From NCBI GenBank assembly GCA_018335695.1, contig JAGXRV010000071.1, forward strand, positions 49,628 through 113,627: a stretch of DNA of 64,000 nucleotides. The letters run 5' to 3'. Below, piece after piece: positions 10,077 to 18,798 of the stretch. Position 1 is the stretch's first letter. Each line of letters opens with the position of its first letter. The notes below the pieces were generated by a model. The model did not search any database and was not told the DNA's origin. It saw only the letters and a program-made list of their open reading frames with translations. The stretch is from Clostridium sp. (lineage in GTDB: Bacteria > Bacillota > Dethiobacteria > Dethiobacterales > Dethiobacteraceae). The position numbers and the translations under genes are program-made.

Positions 10077-11027
10077 CTATGCCTTGAAACGGAGCCGGGG
10101 ATCAATTAACAGATATAGCAGATCAGCCAATAAATTAGAAAAGGCAACCAAAGCAGCCGCTGAAAGATTGACCGCCATAATCACCGGATAATCCCTGGCA
10201 AGTGTTGAAGTGACTATCCAGCGACCTATTCCCGGCCAAGAAAAAACATATTCCGCAATTAACGCGCCGGTAAAAAGCTGTGGCAGTGAGAGAGTTGCCA
10301 ATGTCACAATCGGCAGAGAAGCGTTGGGGAGGACATGGCGAAAGACAATATATAATTCGCTAAACCCTCTTGCTCTGGCAGTCCTGATAAAATCCTCCGA
10401 CAATACGGCTAGCACTGCATAACGCACATAACGAACATAGTAGGAAAAGCTCCCCACGACCAACATGGTAACCGGCAAAATAAGGTGTGTCAGCATATCA
10501 GACACCGAACTGTTTTCCGCCGTACGCATTCCTGAGGCCGGCAACCATGGGTAGCCATAGGAAAACAACATCATTAAAATAATCCCCAGCCAAAAACTTG
10601 GCAGTGACAAACCGGCCAAAGTGACAAGCCCGAGTAATCTGTCGGCAACTCCTCCTTGACGCAAAGCGGCCCAGGTTCCGCAGCTGATTGCGAGTCCAAG
10701 TGCCAGCAAAAAAGCCGGAACCGTTAATAGCAGCGTTGCCGGCAAACGCTCCATAGCAAGTTCCACAAGCGGCCTGTTATATATCAGGGACGTCCCAAAA
10801 TCACCGCGAAACACCCGGCTCAACCAACTGAGATATTGCGCCGGCAGCGGCTCATCCAACTCCTGCAGCTCCAGCCATCTCTCCACTGCCGTGGGATCAA
10901 GGCGCAATTCTGGGTTTGCCTGTAATGGATGCCCCGGCGCACTGTGCATTATAAAAAAAGTTATTACCGAAACGCCAAAGAGAACAATTAACGTCTGTCC
11001 CAACCTATTTAACAAGTGACGAGTCAT
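10077..11027 (-). CDS. oppB: Oligopeptide ABC transporter, permease OppB
   Basis: Permease of the DppB/OppB class, about 316 residues, starting MTRHLLNRLGQTL at ATG 11027. That ATG overlaps the oppA stop codon (ATGA), which decides against the longer frame to 11150. It has the amphipathic N-terminal helix, the DFGTSL segment, about six membrane helices, the EAA loop (DFIRTARARGFSELYIVFRH) and the C-terminal YPVIMAVNL and LIDPRLRF signatures. Confidence 0.92.
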   Translation of the reverse strand: MTRHLLNRLGQTLIVLFGVSVITFFIMHSAPGHPLQANPELRLDPTAVERWLELQELDEPLPAQYLSWLSRVFRGDFGTSLIYNRPLVELAMERLPATLLLTVPAFLLALGLAISCGTWAALRQGGVADRLLGLVTLAGLSLPSFWLGIILMMLFSYGYPWLPASGMRTAENSSVSDMLTHLILPVTMLVVGSFSYYVRYVRYAVLAVLSEDFIRTARARGFSELYIVFRHVLPNASLPIVTLATLSLPQLFTGALIAEYVFSWPGIGRWIVTSTLARDYPVIMAVNLSAAALVAFSNLLADLLYLLIDPRLRFKA

Positions 11028-12637
11028 AGCCTTTCTTCCCGCCCCACCAAACTCCACAGATGAACATTGTAGAAAAGTGACTCTGGATGGACAGTAAATC
11101 CATGCAAGTCTGCGCTGAAAGCATGAATTGCCTGTCTTGAATAAAGCCAAATAATCGGTGCATCTGCCACAATTAACGCTTGGATTTGCCTGTATAACTC
11201 AGTTCTCTCCTCTTTATCCAAAACGGCTGCTCCTTTTTCCAGCAGAAGATCTACCTGTTCATTGGCGTAGCCAATTCTGTTACCTGCTCCTTGCGAATGC
11301 CAGTGAAATGAGAGATCGGGATCTACATCGGCGCTACGCCCAAGTATAGCCAAGTCATAGTCACCGTTTGTCATCGCAGCCAGAAATGCCTCCCATTCCA
11401 GCGCATGAATCTGTACATCGATGCCGACCTGGGCAGCTTGTTCTTTAAACAACAGCGCCACATTTTCACGAATAATATTGCCCGAATTAAAAATCAGCTT
11501 AAGCTGAAATTGAGGGTGACCGGCCTGCAGAAGCAACTTTCGAGCCGCAGGCAGGCTACCTTTTTCCTGCGAAAACTCTCGCTCAAAAGCAAAGTGCAGC
11601 GGCAGCAGCGGACCGTGCAACACTTCTGCTTTACCTAAGAGCAAGTTAGCCACTAATTCATCTTTATCAAGCAACATTGCTAACGCTTGCCGTACTCGCT
11701 TATCTTTTAGCGGTGTGCTTTCCTTTTTCTGATTAATAGCGATATAATCATAAACCAGTCGATTGTTTTTATGGATGCGAATCTGCCGGTCTGCCGCCAG
11801 CATCTCCACATCTTCCACTTTAACGGCCGTCGGTAGTAAATCAAGCTTACCTGCCAATAGTTCAATCACTTGCGCTTCAATATTGGGAATAAAACGATAA
11901 TATATTTCCGCTATTTTAGGCTTCCCCAAGTAATAATCTGGATTTGCCCTGACATGTAAATATTCATCCGGCCGCCAGGCAGTCAGCAAATATGGCCCCG
12001 CACCCACAGGCACATTTCTCAGTGAAGGATGTCCCTCCATTTCCGCCACTTTCACATTCTGCAGTTTATGTGCCGGTAGCGGCGGAAAAGTGAGATAGGA
12101 CAAAAATGGCGCGTGAAACTGTTTTAAGCGAATTGTTATGGTATGCTCATCAAGAACTCGAATCCCAGAAATCTCACCTTGCGCATATGGCGACAAACTA
12201 TTTTTTCTATATTCTTCCGCGCCATCCACATGGCGCAAAAGTGGATAAAGCCAGCCTGTATAGTCAGCATGACAGATTAATAGCAGCGTAAAAGCTACAT
12301 CTTCAGCCGTTAGGGGTGTGCCGTCCGACCAAAACAAGCCTTCCCGCAGCCTAAACAGATATGTCAAATTGTCTGACTGCAGCTCAAAAGAGGCAAATAA
12401 TCGAGGCTCAACTTCAAGTGTATAGGGGTTTGTCCCTAATAACTGCGGATGCAAAAGAGCAGCTGCCTCCAGCGAGCCGGCATCCCGCGCAAACAATGGA
12501 TTTAGTGTGATTGGGCTGGCTGGAGCAGCGACGTGCAAAACTTGTAAGTTTGTCTCCTCTCGACGCTTTTGACAGCCGTTCAGCAATAGAAAACTAAAAC
12601 TGATTATCATTAAAACGAAAACCATGCTGCGACGCAA
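11024..12637 (-). CDS. oppA: Oligopeptide-binding lipoprotein OppA (SBP_bac_5 family)
   Basis: 537-residue extracellular solute-binding protein. A signal peptide ends in the lipobox LLLNGC (Cys about residue 22), so it is membrane-anchored outside the cell. Family segments include PLFARDAGS, WSDGTPLTAEDVAFTL, VGAGPYLL and VRQALAMLLDKDEL. The start codon is TTG, preceded by GGGGGTG at good spacing. It heads the oppABCDF operon. The SBP_bac_5 family covers peptides, nickel chelates and other ligands; with a full OppBCDF set and no metal-linked context, peptides are the likeliest ligand. Confidence 0.9.
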   Translation of the reverse strand: MRRSMVFVLMIISFSFLLLNGCQKRREETNLQVLHVAAPASPITLNPLFARDAGSLEAAALLHPQLLGTNPYTLEVEPRLFASFELQSDNLTYLFRLREGLFWSDGTPLTAEDVAFTLLLICHADYTGWLYPLLRHVDGAEEYRKNSLSPYAQGEISGIRVLDEHTITIRLKQFHAPFLSYLTFPPLPAHKLQNVKVAEMEGHPSLRNVPVGAGPYLLTAWRPDEYLHVRANPDYYLGKPKIAEIYYRFIPNIEAQVIELLAGKLDLLPTAVKVEDVEMLAADRQIRIHKNNRLVYDYIAINQKKESTPLKDKRVRQALAMLLDKDELVANLLLGKAEVLHGPLLPLHFAFEREFSQEKGSLPAARKLLLQAGHPQFQLKLIFNSGNIIRENVALLFKEQAAQVGIDVQIHALEWEAFLAAMTNGDYDLAILGRSADVDPDLSFHWHSQGAGNRIGYANEQVDLLLEKGAAVLDKEERTELYRQIQALIVADAPIIWLYSRQAIHAFSADLHGFTVHPESLFYNVHLWSLVGREERL

Positions 12638-12725
12638 TATCTCACCCCCTGTTCAATATGAATACGCCGGCATCAACTGAAAAATGACGGTTAATCTAAA
12701 AGATACTTAGCGCAGAAGATTTTCC

Positions 12726-13361
12726 TTAAATGAACAGGTGAACAACACCCAAAAAAATTAAAACAAGCCCTGCAAAGACGGCTGCCCGTTCGCCGGAAAC
12801 ATTTCTGGCATAACGCTTCCCCAATTGAAATCCGGCTGTAATCAAGAGCATCTTGATCACACCTACCCCTACTGCTGTGGTAATAGGTGCAAATCCCAGC
12901 ATTGCCGCTCCAAAACCTGCAGCAAAAGCATCCATTGCAAGCGCAATGCCTAACACTATTGCTTCTCTGCCTGTTATCACTCCTGATTTATCAAAATCAG
13001 CACGATGGGGCTCGCGCAACATGCCGGAAAAATATGAAAGCCCTTTTTCATTTATTTCTTCGTTCCTACTGTCCGGCAGAGCTGTAGCATTTACACTTCG
13101 AAGCGACTGCCAAACAAGGAAAACGCCCACACCAATCAGTAACACACTGCCAATAACACTCCCGACCAGAGGACTAAAAAACTGAACTACCGTACTTCCT
13201 GCCAGCAAGGAAACAAATACAGAAAACGCGGATGATACACAAATAATTAACAGTGACGCGGGAGGTATATGTAAGCGCCGCAGGCCGTAGGCAAAACCCA
13301 CTCCAAATCCATCAAAAGAAACGGCTATTGCAAACATCAAAACTGCGATATAAGACATCAT
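12726..13361 (-). CDS. ytaF: Sporulation membrane protein YtaF (MntP/YtaF family)
   Basis: 211-residue protein with about six membrane helices in two repeats. Each half has a characteristic Asp motif, AIAVSFDGFGVGFAYG near the start and GIALAMDAFAAGFGAAML after residue 125. Related MntP proteins export manganese; B. subtilis ytaF is sporulation-induced and of unknown transport function. The location beside mutM and polA matches the polA-mutM-ytaF order in B. subtilis, which supports YtaF over MntP. The start is ATG 13361 after AGGTGG; an adjacent second ATG is possible. The neighbouring coaE of B. subtilis is not here. Confidence 0.85.
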   Translation of the reverse strand: MMSYIAVLMFAIAVSFDGFGVGFAYGLRRLHIPPASLLIICVSSAFSVFVSLLAGSTVVQFFSPLVGSVIGSVLLIGVGVFLVWQSLRSVNATALPDSRNEEINEKGLSYFSGMLREPHRADFDKSGVITGREAIVLGIALAMDAFAAGFGAAMLGFAPITTAVGVGVIKMLLITAGFQLGKRYARNVSGERAAVFAGLVLIFLGVVHLFI

Positions 13362-13416
13362 GCCACCACCTTTTGCACAAGTACTACATCATATGGCAGC
13401 AGTCAAAGATGGTGCA

Positions 13417-13444
13417 GGGCCCCTGGTAAATTCACCAAGGGCCC
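13417..13444. repeat. Strong GC hairpin between mutM and ytaF
   Basis: GGGCCC-C-TGGT pairs with ACCA-A-GGGCCC: ten base pairs and one mismatch around a six-base loop. No T-run follows on either strand, so it is not a classic intrinsic terminator; it may be a transcript-stabilising or Rho-independent-like pause element. Just upstream are two copies of CTAAAATAT spaced 20 bases apart. Confidence 0.5.
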
Positions 13445-13562
13445 CGAGTAAGTCTGAACTAAAATATAAGTCTTAACTAAAATATTTGTTTAACCAGCCG
13501 AGAGCAACCTTATTCTTTGCATCTACACTCCGGACTCCTTCGCCGCTAAAAACAACCAGCTA

Positions 13563-14387
13563 TCAGTGTTGGCAGACGGGGCAAAAGTGGGTACCCCGGC
13601 CTGATACCACCTTTCGCTCTATTAACTCGCCGCAACGGCTGCAGGGCTGGTTGCGACGCCCATAAACTTGCAGCCTTTCCTGAAAAGAGCCGGCAGCGCC
13701 GCTTGCGTCCCGATAATCACTAAAGGTAGTGCCTCGCCGAGCGATTGCTTCTTCCAGCACACTCCTAATGGCTGCAAATAATGCCAGACGTTCGCTTCGC
13801 GCTAAAGAGCGTGCGGAACGCTGCGGCGAAATGCAAGCTCGGTGCAGAATTTCATCAGCGTAAATATTGCCAAGACCGGCCAAGAATTGCTGTTTCAATA
13901 ACAGTGCTTTCACACTTATAGTTCGCTTTTCCACTTCTCTGTCCAGATAAGGAAAGTGAAAATCTGCGGAAAGCGGCTCCGGCCCCAAGGAAGATAAGCC
14001 TTTAAGCTCCGGCAATTCCTCCTTGGCTAACCACCAGATTGTGCCGAACTTGCGAATATCAGAAAATGCCAAAGAAGATCCGTCCGCAAAAGAAAAGATC
14101 AGATGCAGATGCTTATGAACAGACGCCGCTTGATTACTAAAAACAAGCTGACCGGTCATCCGTAAGTGGATAACCAAAATAGTATCATCATGCAAATGCA
14201 ACAACAGATATTTGCCTCGGCGCTCTATACCTGTTACACGCCGACCTGGCAACTTTTGCTGCAATTCTTCCGGCGTTGGACGCTTTAGCGAACCATGGTA
14301 GCAAACTTCCACAGCGGCAAATTCACGACCCAATAAAAGCTGCTCCAGTCCGCGCCGAATTGTTTCCACCTCCGGCAATTCAGGCAT
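13563..14387 (-). CDS. mutM: Formamidopyrimidine-DNA glycosylase MutM (Fpg)
   Basis: Base-excision repair enzyme that removes 8-oxoguanine and formamidopyrimidines and nicks the abasic site. ATG 14387 gives the invariant mature N-terminus PELPEVE, whose Pro2 is the catalytic nucleophile; the frame runs to 14453 but the extension overlaps polA. The helix-two-turn-helix (GLGNIYADEIL) and the C-terminal zinc finger (C-x2-C ... C-x2-C in CSRCGELI and CPVCQH) are intact. About 274 residues. It follows polA by 19 bases, so replication/repair genes are expressed together. Confidence 0.96.
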   Translation of the reverse strand: MPELPEVETIRRGLEQLLLGREFAAVEVCYHGSLKRPTPEELQQKLPGRRVTGIERRGKYLLLHLHDDTILVIHLRMTGQLVFSNQAASVHKHLHLIFSFADGSSLAFSDIRKFGTIWWLAKEELPELKGLSSLGPEPLSADFHFPYLDREVEKRTISVKALLLKQQFLAGLGNIYADEILHRACISPQRSARSLARSERLALFAAIRSVLEEAIARRGTTFSDYRDASGAAGSFQERLQVYGRRNQPCSRCGELIERKVVSGRGTHFCPVCQH

Positions 14388-14406
14388 AATAAATCGCTCA
14401 CCTCGG

Positions 14407-17043
14407 TTAGGTAATTTTTTGCATTTGCGCCCAATTAGGCCCGCCTTTAACATCCACCGTTAAAGGGACACTTAGTTCAATTGCCGACTCCATTTTGAGG
14501 CGCACAAACTGCGCTGCCTCCGCAAAAATAGCTTCTTCGACCTCAAAGACAAGTTCGTCATGCACTTGCAGAATCATTTGTGCCTGCCCGCCGAAGACAG
14601 ACAAACCTTCAGCCACTCGCAACATCGCTAATTTAATAATATCGGCTGCCGAACCCTGAATAGGTGTGTTCATAGCTGTACGCTCGGCAAAACCACGCAA
14701 GTTGTAGTTTTTGGAATTTATCTCAGGCAGATAGCGCCTGCGGTTTAAGATGGTAGTTACATAACCGTTGAGATGAGCTTCCTTCACAATTTCTTGAATG
14801 TAGCGGCGCACTCCGGGCAAGCGCTCCAGATAGCGGGTAATATAAGTTTTTGCCTCCTGCCTGGAAATACCGAGTTGGCGTGAAAGACCATAGTCGCTTA
14901 TTCCGTAGATAATCCCGAAATTCACAGCTTTAGCCCGATCACGCATCTCCCTTGTTACAGCCGACGGAGACACAGCAAAAACCTCAGCCGCCGTGCGCTG
15001 ATGAATGTCTTCTGCATTACAAAATGATTCCCTTAAAACTTTGTCTCCGGAGATATGGGCTAGAATACGTAATTCTATCTGTGAATAATCAGCAGACAAC
15101 AAGAGCTTCCCTTTCCCTCCCGGGATAAAAGCTCTGCGCACCCGACGTCCTTCTTCCAGACGTATAGGTATGTTTTGCAGATTTGGCTCTGTGCTGCTTA
15201 AACGTCCGGTCGAGGTCACCGTCTGATTGAAAGTAGTGTGAATCCGGCCTGTTTTAGCATTAACCAGTTTAGAGAGTCCCTCCAAATAAGTGGCAAGCAG
15301 TTTTGACAGCATCCGGTATTGCAGAATGTGATTAACAACCTCATGGTGCAGTGCCAGTTCTTCCAATACTTCGGCATCTGTAGAATAGCCCGTTTTAGTT
15401 TTTTTCAAAGCAGGCAGCTTTAATTTTTCAAACAGAATTTCCCCTAACTGTTTTGGCGAGTTAAGATTAAATTCTTGGCCGGCCATCAGATAAATTTCCC
15501 TCTCAATTACGAAAACCCGCTCTTTTAATTCAAGTCGCAGAGCGGCGAGCGCAGCAAGATCCACTGCCACCCCGGTTCTCTCCATCACAGCGAGGACGGC
15601 TGACAAAGGCAGCTCCAGTTCATAATACAATCTATCGAGTGCAAGAGCAGACAACTTTTCACGAAGAAGCGGGCATAGGTAATAAAGAGCTCTGGCGGCA
15701 GAGCAGGAAAAATTCTGTTCCTGGGCAGTTTCCGCATTTTTGGCGGAAAAGACAGGCAACTCCCTCTGCAAATATTGTTCAGCAAGTTTTTGTGGCTGAT
15801 AGCCATTTTCCAGAGGGTTCAACAAATAGGCTGCGAGCGACACGTCAAAAATGGAATTCTCAGGTTCGGATTTAAACAGTCGCCAATAAAGGTTCTGCCA
15901 TGTTTTGTTGTCATAGACAACCATCTGCCTATTCTTTCCGCTAAAGGCGCCAAGTATCTTTTTTAACTCGGCAGGTTCAGTTAACGGCAGATAATAAGTC
16001 GCATTTTTTAGCGCCACGGCAACACCGTGTGGTTCATCCTGCCACGATAGGTTATATGGCAAAGGCAAAATGGCTGCATAATCAGCCATCTCTAATGCGG
16101 CTGAAAGCTCTGCTCTGCCAGCGGCACACTCGACAATCCGATACGACTCAGTAACTACTGTCTTACATTCTCCAGCCTGAGCCTCTTGCGGCAATTTATC
16201 TGTCAGACTTTTAAATTCCAATTCCGCATAAATCTTGCGCAGCCGGTTAATATCCGGCTCTTTGCGAACAAACAGCCCCGGCTCAAAGCAAAGCGGCACA
16301 TCGGTTACAATTGTTGATAGTTCTTTGCTCAAGAAAGCCTGCTCTCTAAATTGTTCTAAAGTGTTACGCAGCTTCCCTTTGATTTCGTCTAAGTGATGGT
16401 AAATGCCGGTCATGCTGCCAAACTGTTTTAATAACTTTAGTGCCGTTTTCTCACCAACCCCCGGCACACCGGGAATATTGTCTGACTTATCGCCTATAAG
16501 CCCCTTATAATCTATAAACTGATTTGCCGTCAGGCCATACTTTTCTTCAATCTCTTTTTCAGTGTAACGCTCAACCTGAGTAATCCCGCGACGAGTATAG
16601 ATAACTTCAGCCGGCGTGCCTACTAGCTGAAAAACATCAGCATCACCGGAAACAATCAGCGGACTGATACCCTTTTTTACAGCCTCCTTAGCCAGCGTAC
16701 CAATTAGATCGTCTGCTTCAAAGCCCCCTTTTTCCACAATGGGGATTGCAAGAGCCTCCAGCAAGGAATGGACATGGACAAATTGCTCGCTTAGCTCGCC
16801 GGGTGTTTTTTCCCTGGTTGCCTTATATGCCGCAAATTTTTCATGGCGAAATGTAATTTTACCCTGATCGAAAGTAACCGCAATATAGTCGGGCTTCTCC
16901 TCCTCCAACAGGCGCAAAAGCATGGTAGCGAAACCATAGACAGCATTTGTATACAATCCCTGCCGCGTTTGCAATAGCGGCAAGGCATAAAAAGCGCGAT
17001 ATACTAAGCTGCTCCCATCGATAATCAGGAACTTCTTATTCAC
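14407..17043 (-). CDS. polA: DNA polymerase I
   Basis: 878 residues. The N-terminal 5'-3' exonuclease (about 1-300) has the KGLIGDKSDNIPGVPGVG segment. The middle 3'-5' exonuclease-like domain (about 310-480) lacks the D-x-E metal motif: the equivalent reads ADYAAILPLPYN, so proofreading is probably absent, as in other Bacillota Pol I. The polymerase domain (about 490-878) has motif A ADYSQIELRIL, motif B RAKAVNFGIIYG and motif C QVHDELVFEV. The start overlaps the anti-sigma gene by 8 bases. Roles: Okazaki-fragment maturation and gap filling. Confidence 0.97.
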   Translation of the reverse strand: MNKKFLIIDGSSLVYRAFYALPLLQTRQGLYTNAVYGFATMLLRLLEEEKPDYIAVTFDQGKITFRHEKFAAYKATREKTPGELSEQFVHVHSLLEALAIPIVEKGGFEADDLIGTLAKEAVKKGISPLIVSGDADVFQLVGTPAEVIYTRRGITQVERYTEKEIEEKYGLTANQFIDYKGLIGDKSDNIPGVPGVGEKTALKLLKQFGSMTGIYHHLDEIKGKLRNTLEQFREQAFLSKELSTIVTDVPLCFEPGLFVRKEPDINRLRKIYAELEFKSLTDKLPQEAQAGECKTVVTESYRIVECAAGRAELSAALEMADYAAILPLPYNLSWQDEPHGVAVALKNATYYLPLTEPAELKKILGAFSGKNRQMVVYDNKTWQNLYWRLFKSEPENSIFDVSLAAYLLNPLENGYQPQKLAEQYLQRELPVFSAKNAETAQEQNFSCSAARALYYLCPLLREKLSALALDRLYYELELPLSAVLAVMERTGVAVDLAALAALRLELKERVFVIEREIYLMAGQEFNLNSPKQLGEILFEKLKLPALKKTKTGYSTDAEVLEELALHHEVVNHILQYRMLSKLLATYLEGLSKLVNAKTGRIHTTFNQTVTSTGRLSSTEPNLQNIPIRLEEGRRVRRAFIPGGKGKLLLSADYSQIELRILAHISGDKVLRESFCNAEDIHQRTAAEVFAVSPSAVTREMRDRAKAVNFGIIYGISDYGLSRQLGISRQEAKTYITRYLERLPGVRRYIQEIVKEAHLNGYVTTILNRRRYLPEINSKNYNLRGFAERTAMNTPIQGSAADIIKLAMLRVAEGLSVFGGQAQMILQVHDELVFEVEEAIFAEAAQFVRLKMESAIELSVPLTVDVKGGPNWAQMQKIT

Positions 17044-17638
17044 TGCCTCTATCTGCCTCCTTTCTCTTCTGAATTACTCGCAAAGAAATTACTCGTAAAG
17101 AAAAGAAAAGAAAAAGCGGCACCAAAACAAGATTTAGAACGAGTCGCTTAGGGAATTGGTCACCCTCGGCCTTGTAAGATAACTCACTATTTTCTCTGAC
17201 CTGCAGATTATCCGACAATTCTTGGGTATAGATTCTGGCGTCAGCCGGAGGCGTCGCCGCACCTGATTCTTCCTGATAAGTCGCTCTCATCGGCACTGCG
17301 TCACTAAAGGGCGCTGGCGGCAGGGGAGAGAGATTAACGACAATAAGCATAATCAAGACGACAGCGGCGGCGACAGCTTGAGAAAAGCCCGGAAAAAAGC
17401 GTCCTCCTTTTCTGCTTTGCTCCTTTTTTAATTCCAAAAGAACAGACTTCCGCAAATCTGTAGGTGGGGTCACAGCGCCTGCCTGCTTTAACCAAGATAA
17501 CATACTTTCTAATTCTGCAGCTTCCTGCCTGCAAGCAGTGCAAGCAGACAGATGTTCTTGAAATTCGGCAAGCTCCCTGTCTGAGAGCAAACAGTCCAGA
17601 TATGCATCCATTTTCTCAGCAAACTTTTCACAGCTCAC
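17036..17638 (-). CDS. Membrane anti-sigma factor with zinc-finger (zf-HC2) domain
   Basis: 200 residues. The N-terminal anti-sigma domain carries the zinc-binding H-x3-C-x2-C motif (HLSACTAC, about residues 29-36), as in RsiW-type anti-sigmas that hold ECF sigma factors at the membrane. A first membrane helix lies at about residues 85-103, followed by an outside segment and a second hydrophobic segment near residues 165-185. The GTG start overlaps the sigma stop (GTGA), which identifies the pair. The second hydrophobic segment is not usual in RsiW. The signal sensed is unknown. Confidence 0.86.
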   Translation of the reverse strand: MSCEKFAEKMDAYLDCLLSDRELAEFQEHLSACTACRQEAAELESMLSWLKQAGAVTPPTDLRKSVLLELKKEQSRKGGRFFPGFSQAVAAAVVLIMLIVVNLSPLPPAPFSDAVPMRATYQEESGAATPPADARIYTQELSDNLQVRENSELSYKAEGDQFPKRLVLNLVLVPLFLFFSLRVISLRVIQKRKEADRGSE

Positions 17639-18273
17639 GACCTATCCCTCCCCTCCTTCCTCTTTAGATGTACTGTCGTTGATAAAAGTTCCTCTTTTTC
17701 AAGATAAAGTTCACGCAGCTTTCTGCGAGCCCTGTTTAAGCGGGACTTCACCGTCCCGCCGTTCAAATTAAGCATCCGCGCAATTTCATCGTAGCTGTAC
17801 CCTTCCATATCCCGTAACACCAGGACGATCCGCTGTTCTGCGGGAAGCATGCTCAGCAGTGTCCTAATTTCAATTTCTGTTTCTTGGGATAAAGCGGTAG
17901 CTAACGGATCAGACGCTTCCGCCGGGAGAGTAAGCGCCAACTGCCCGTCTTCAGTATTAAGAGGCTTATCAAGAGAGAACAGTTGAGGACGTCTGGCTTG
18001 CCTTCTCCGCTCATCTAAGCAGGTATTTGTCACAATTCTGTAAAGCCAGGTTGAGAACTGTGCTTGGCCGTTAAACGATGGCAAAGCCCGGAAAGCTTTC
18101 AGGAAAGCCTCCTGGGCCAAATCCGCCGCGTCATCCTGGTTTCCCGCCATCCGGAAACAGAGAGCATATACTCTTTTTTCATAGCGCTGCATCAGTCTGT
18201 CATAGGCGGAGAGGTCTCCCCGCTTACACAAACTAATCAATACTTTTTCATCTGTTTCCAAAAATTCACCCAC
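17635..18273 (-). CDS. RNA polymerase ECF-type sigma factor (SigW-like)
   Basis: 212 residues with sigma-70 region 2 (YEKRVYALCFRMAGNQDDAADLAQE, split here as conserved core around residues 28-55; -10 recognition helix FSTWLYRIVTNTCLDERRR) and region 4 (LPAEQRIVLVLRD, then helix-turn-helix SYDEIARMLNLNGGTVKSR). No region 3. The start is assigned to GTG 18273 but its ribosome site is poor; TTG at 18261 with GGGTGA before it is an alternative. It follows ribH by 23 bases and overlaps its anti-sigma partner, so it may be read through from the riboflavin operon as well as from its own promoter. Confidence 0.88.
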   Translation of the reverse strand: MGEFLETDEKVLISLCKRGDLSAYDRLMQRYEKRVYALCFRMAGNQDDAADLAQEAFLKAFRALPSFNGQAQFSTWLYRIVTNTCLDERRRQARRPQLFSLDKPLNTEDGQLALTLPAEASDPLATALSQETEIEIRTLLSMLPAEQRIVLVLRDMEGYSYDEIARMLNLNGGTVKSRLNRARRKLRELYLEKEELLSTTVHLKRKEGRDRS

Positions 18274-18296
18274 TTCCGGATGATTTAAGCTGACGT

Positions 18297-18767
18297 TTAA
18301 CTGATCTTGCTTAGAAGGTCAGCCATTTCAATCGCACTGACAGCCGCATCCCAACCTTTGTTGCCGGCCTTCGTGCCTGCGCGCTCAATTGCCTGCTCCA
18401 GCGTATCACTGGTGATAATCCCAAAAATAGTCGGCACACCAGTGTCCAGTGAAACTTTCGCAATGCCTTTTGCTACTTCGCTTGAAACATATTCAAAATG
18501 AGGAGTAGCCCCACGGATTACCGCACCAAGACAAATTACCGCATCATAGCGCTTGCTGGCAGCCATTTTCTGTGCCACAAGCGGCACTTCAAAAGCGCCG
18601 GGCACCCAAGCTACTTCAATTCTATCTTCTGCCGCATCATGACGTTTAAGCGCGTCCAGACAACCGCTTAAAAGTTTACCGGAAATAAATTCGTTAAACC
18701 GACCAACCACAATGCCAAATCTATAATCCCGCGCAACTAATTGACCTTCATACAGTTTCACCAACAT
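18297..18767 (-). CDS. ribH: 6,7-dimethyl-8-ribityllumazine synthase
   Basis: Penultimate enzyme of riboflavin synthesis; condenses 5-amino-6-ribitylaminouracil with the 3,4-dihydroxybutanone phosphate made by RibBA. 156 residues, the normal size. Motifs: [33 protein letters not shown] with the catalytic His, and [19 protein letters not shown] strand followed by [16 protein letters not shown] precedes ATG 18767. It is the last rib gene of a ribD-E-BA-H operon. Confidence 0.97.
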   Translation of the reverse strand: MLVKLYEGQLVARDYRFGIVVGRFNEFISGKLLSGCLDALKRHDAAEDRIEVAWVPGAFEVPLVAQKMAASKRYDAVICLGAVIRGATPHFEYVSSEVAKGIAKVSLDTGVPTIFGIITSDTLEQAIERAGTKAGNKGWDAAVSAIEMADLLSKIS

Positions 18768-18798
18768 CTTCGCCTCCTCTGGATTAGCTTATCTGCCG

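Noticed and set aside
13446..13562. In-frame continuation after the mutM stop (reads ...SVDAKNKVALGWLNKYF)
   Set aside because: Looks protein-like but has no start codon, follows two stop codons, and matches no family I recognise; may be a remnant of a lost gene, not supportable as a feature.
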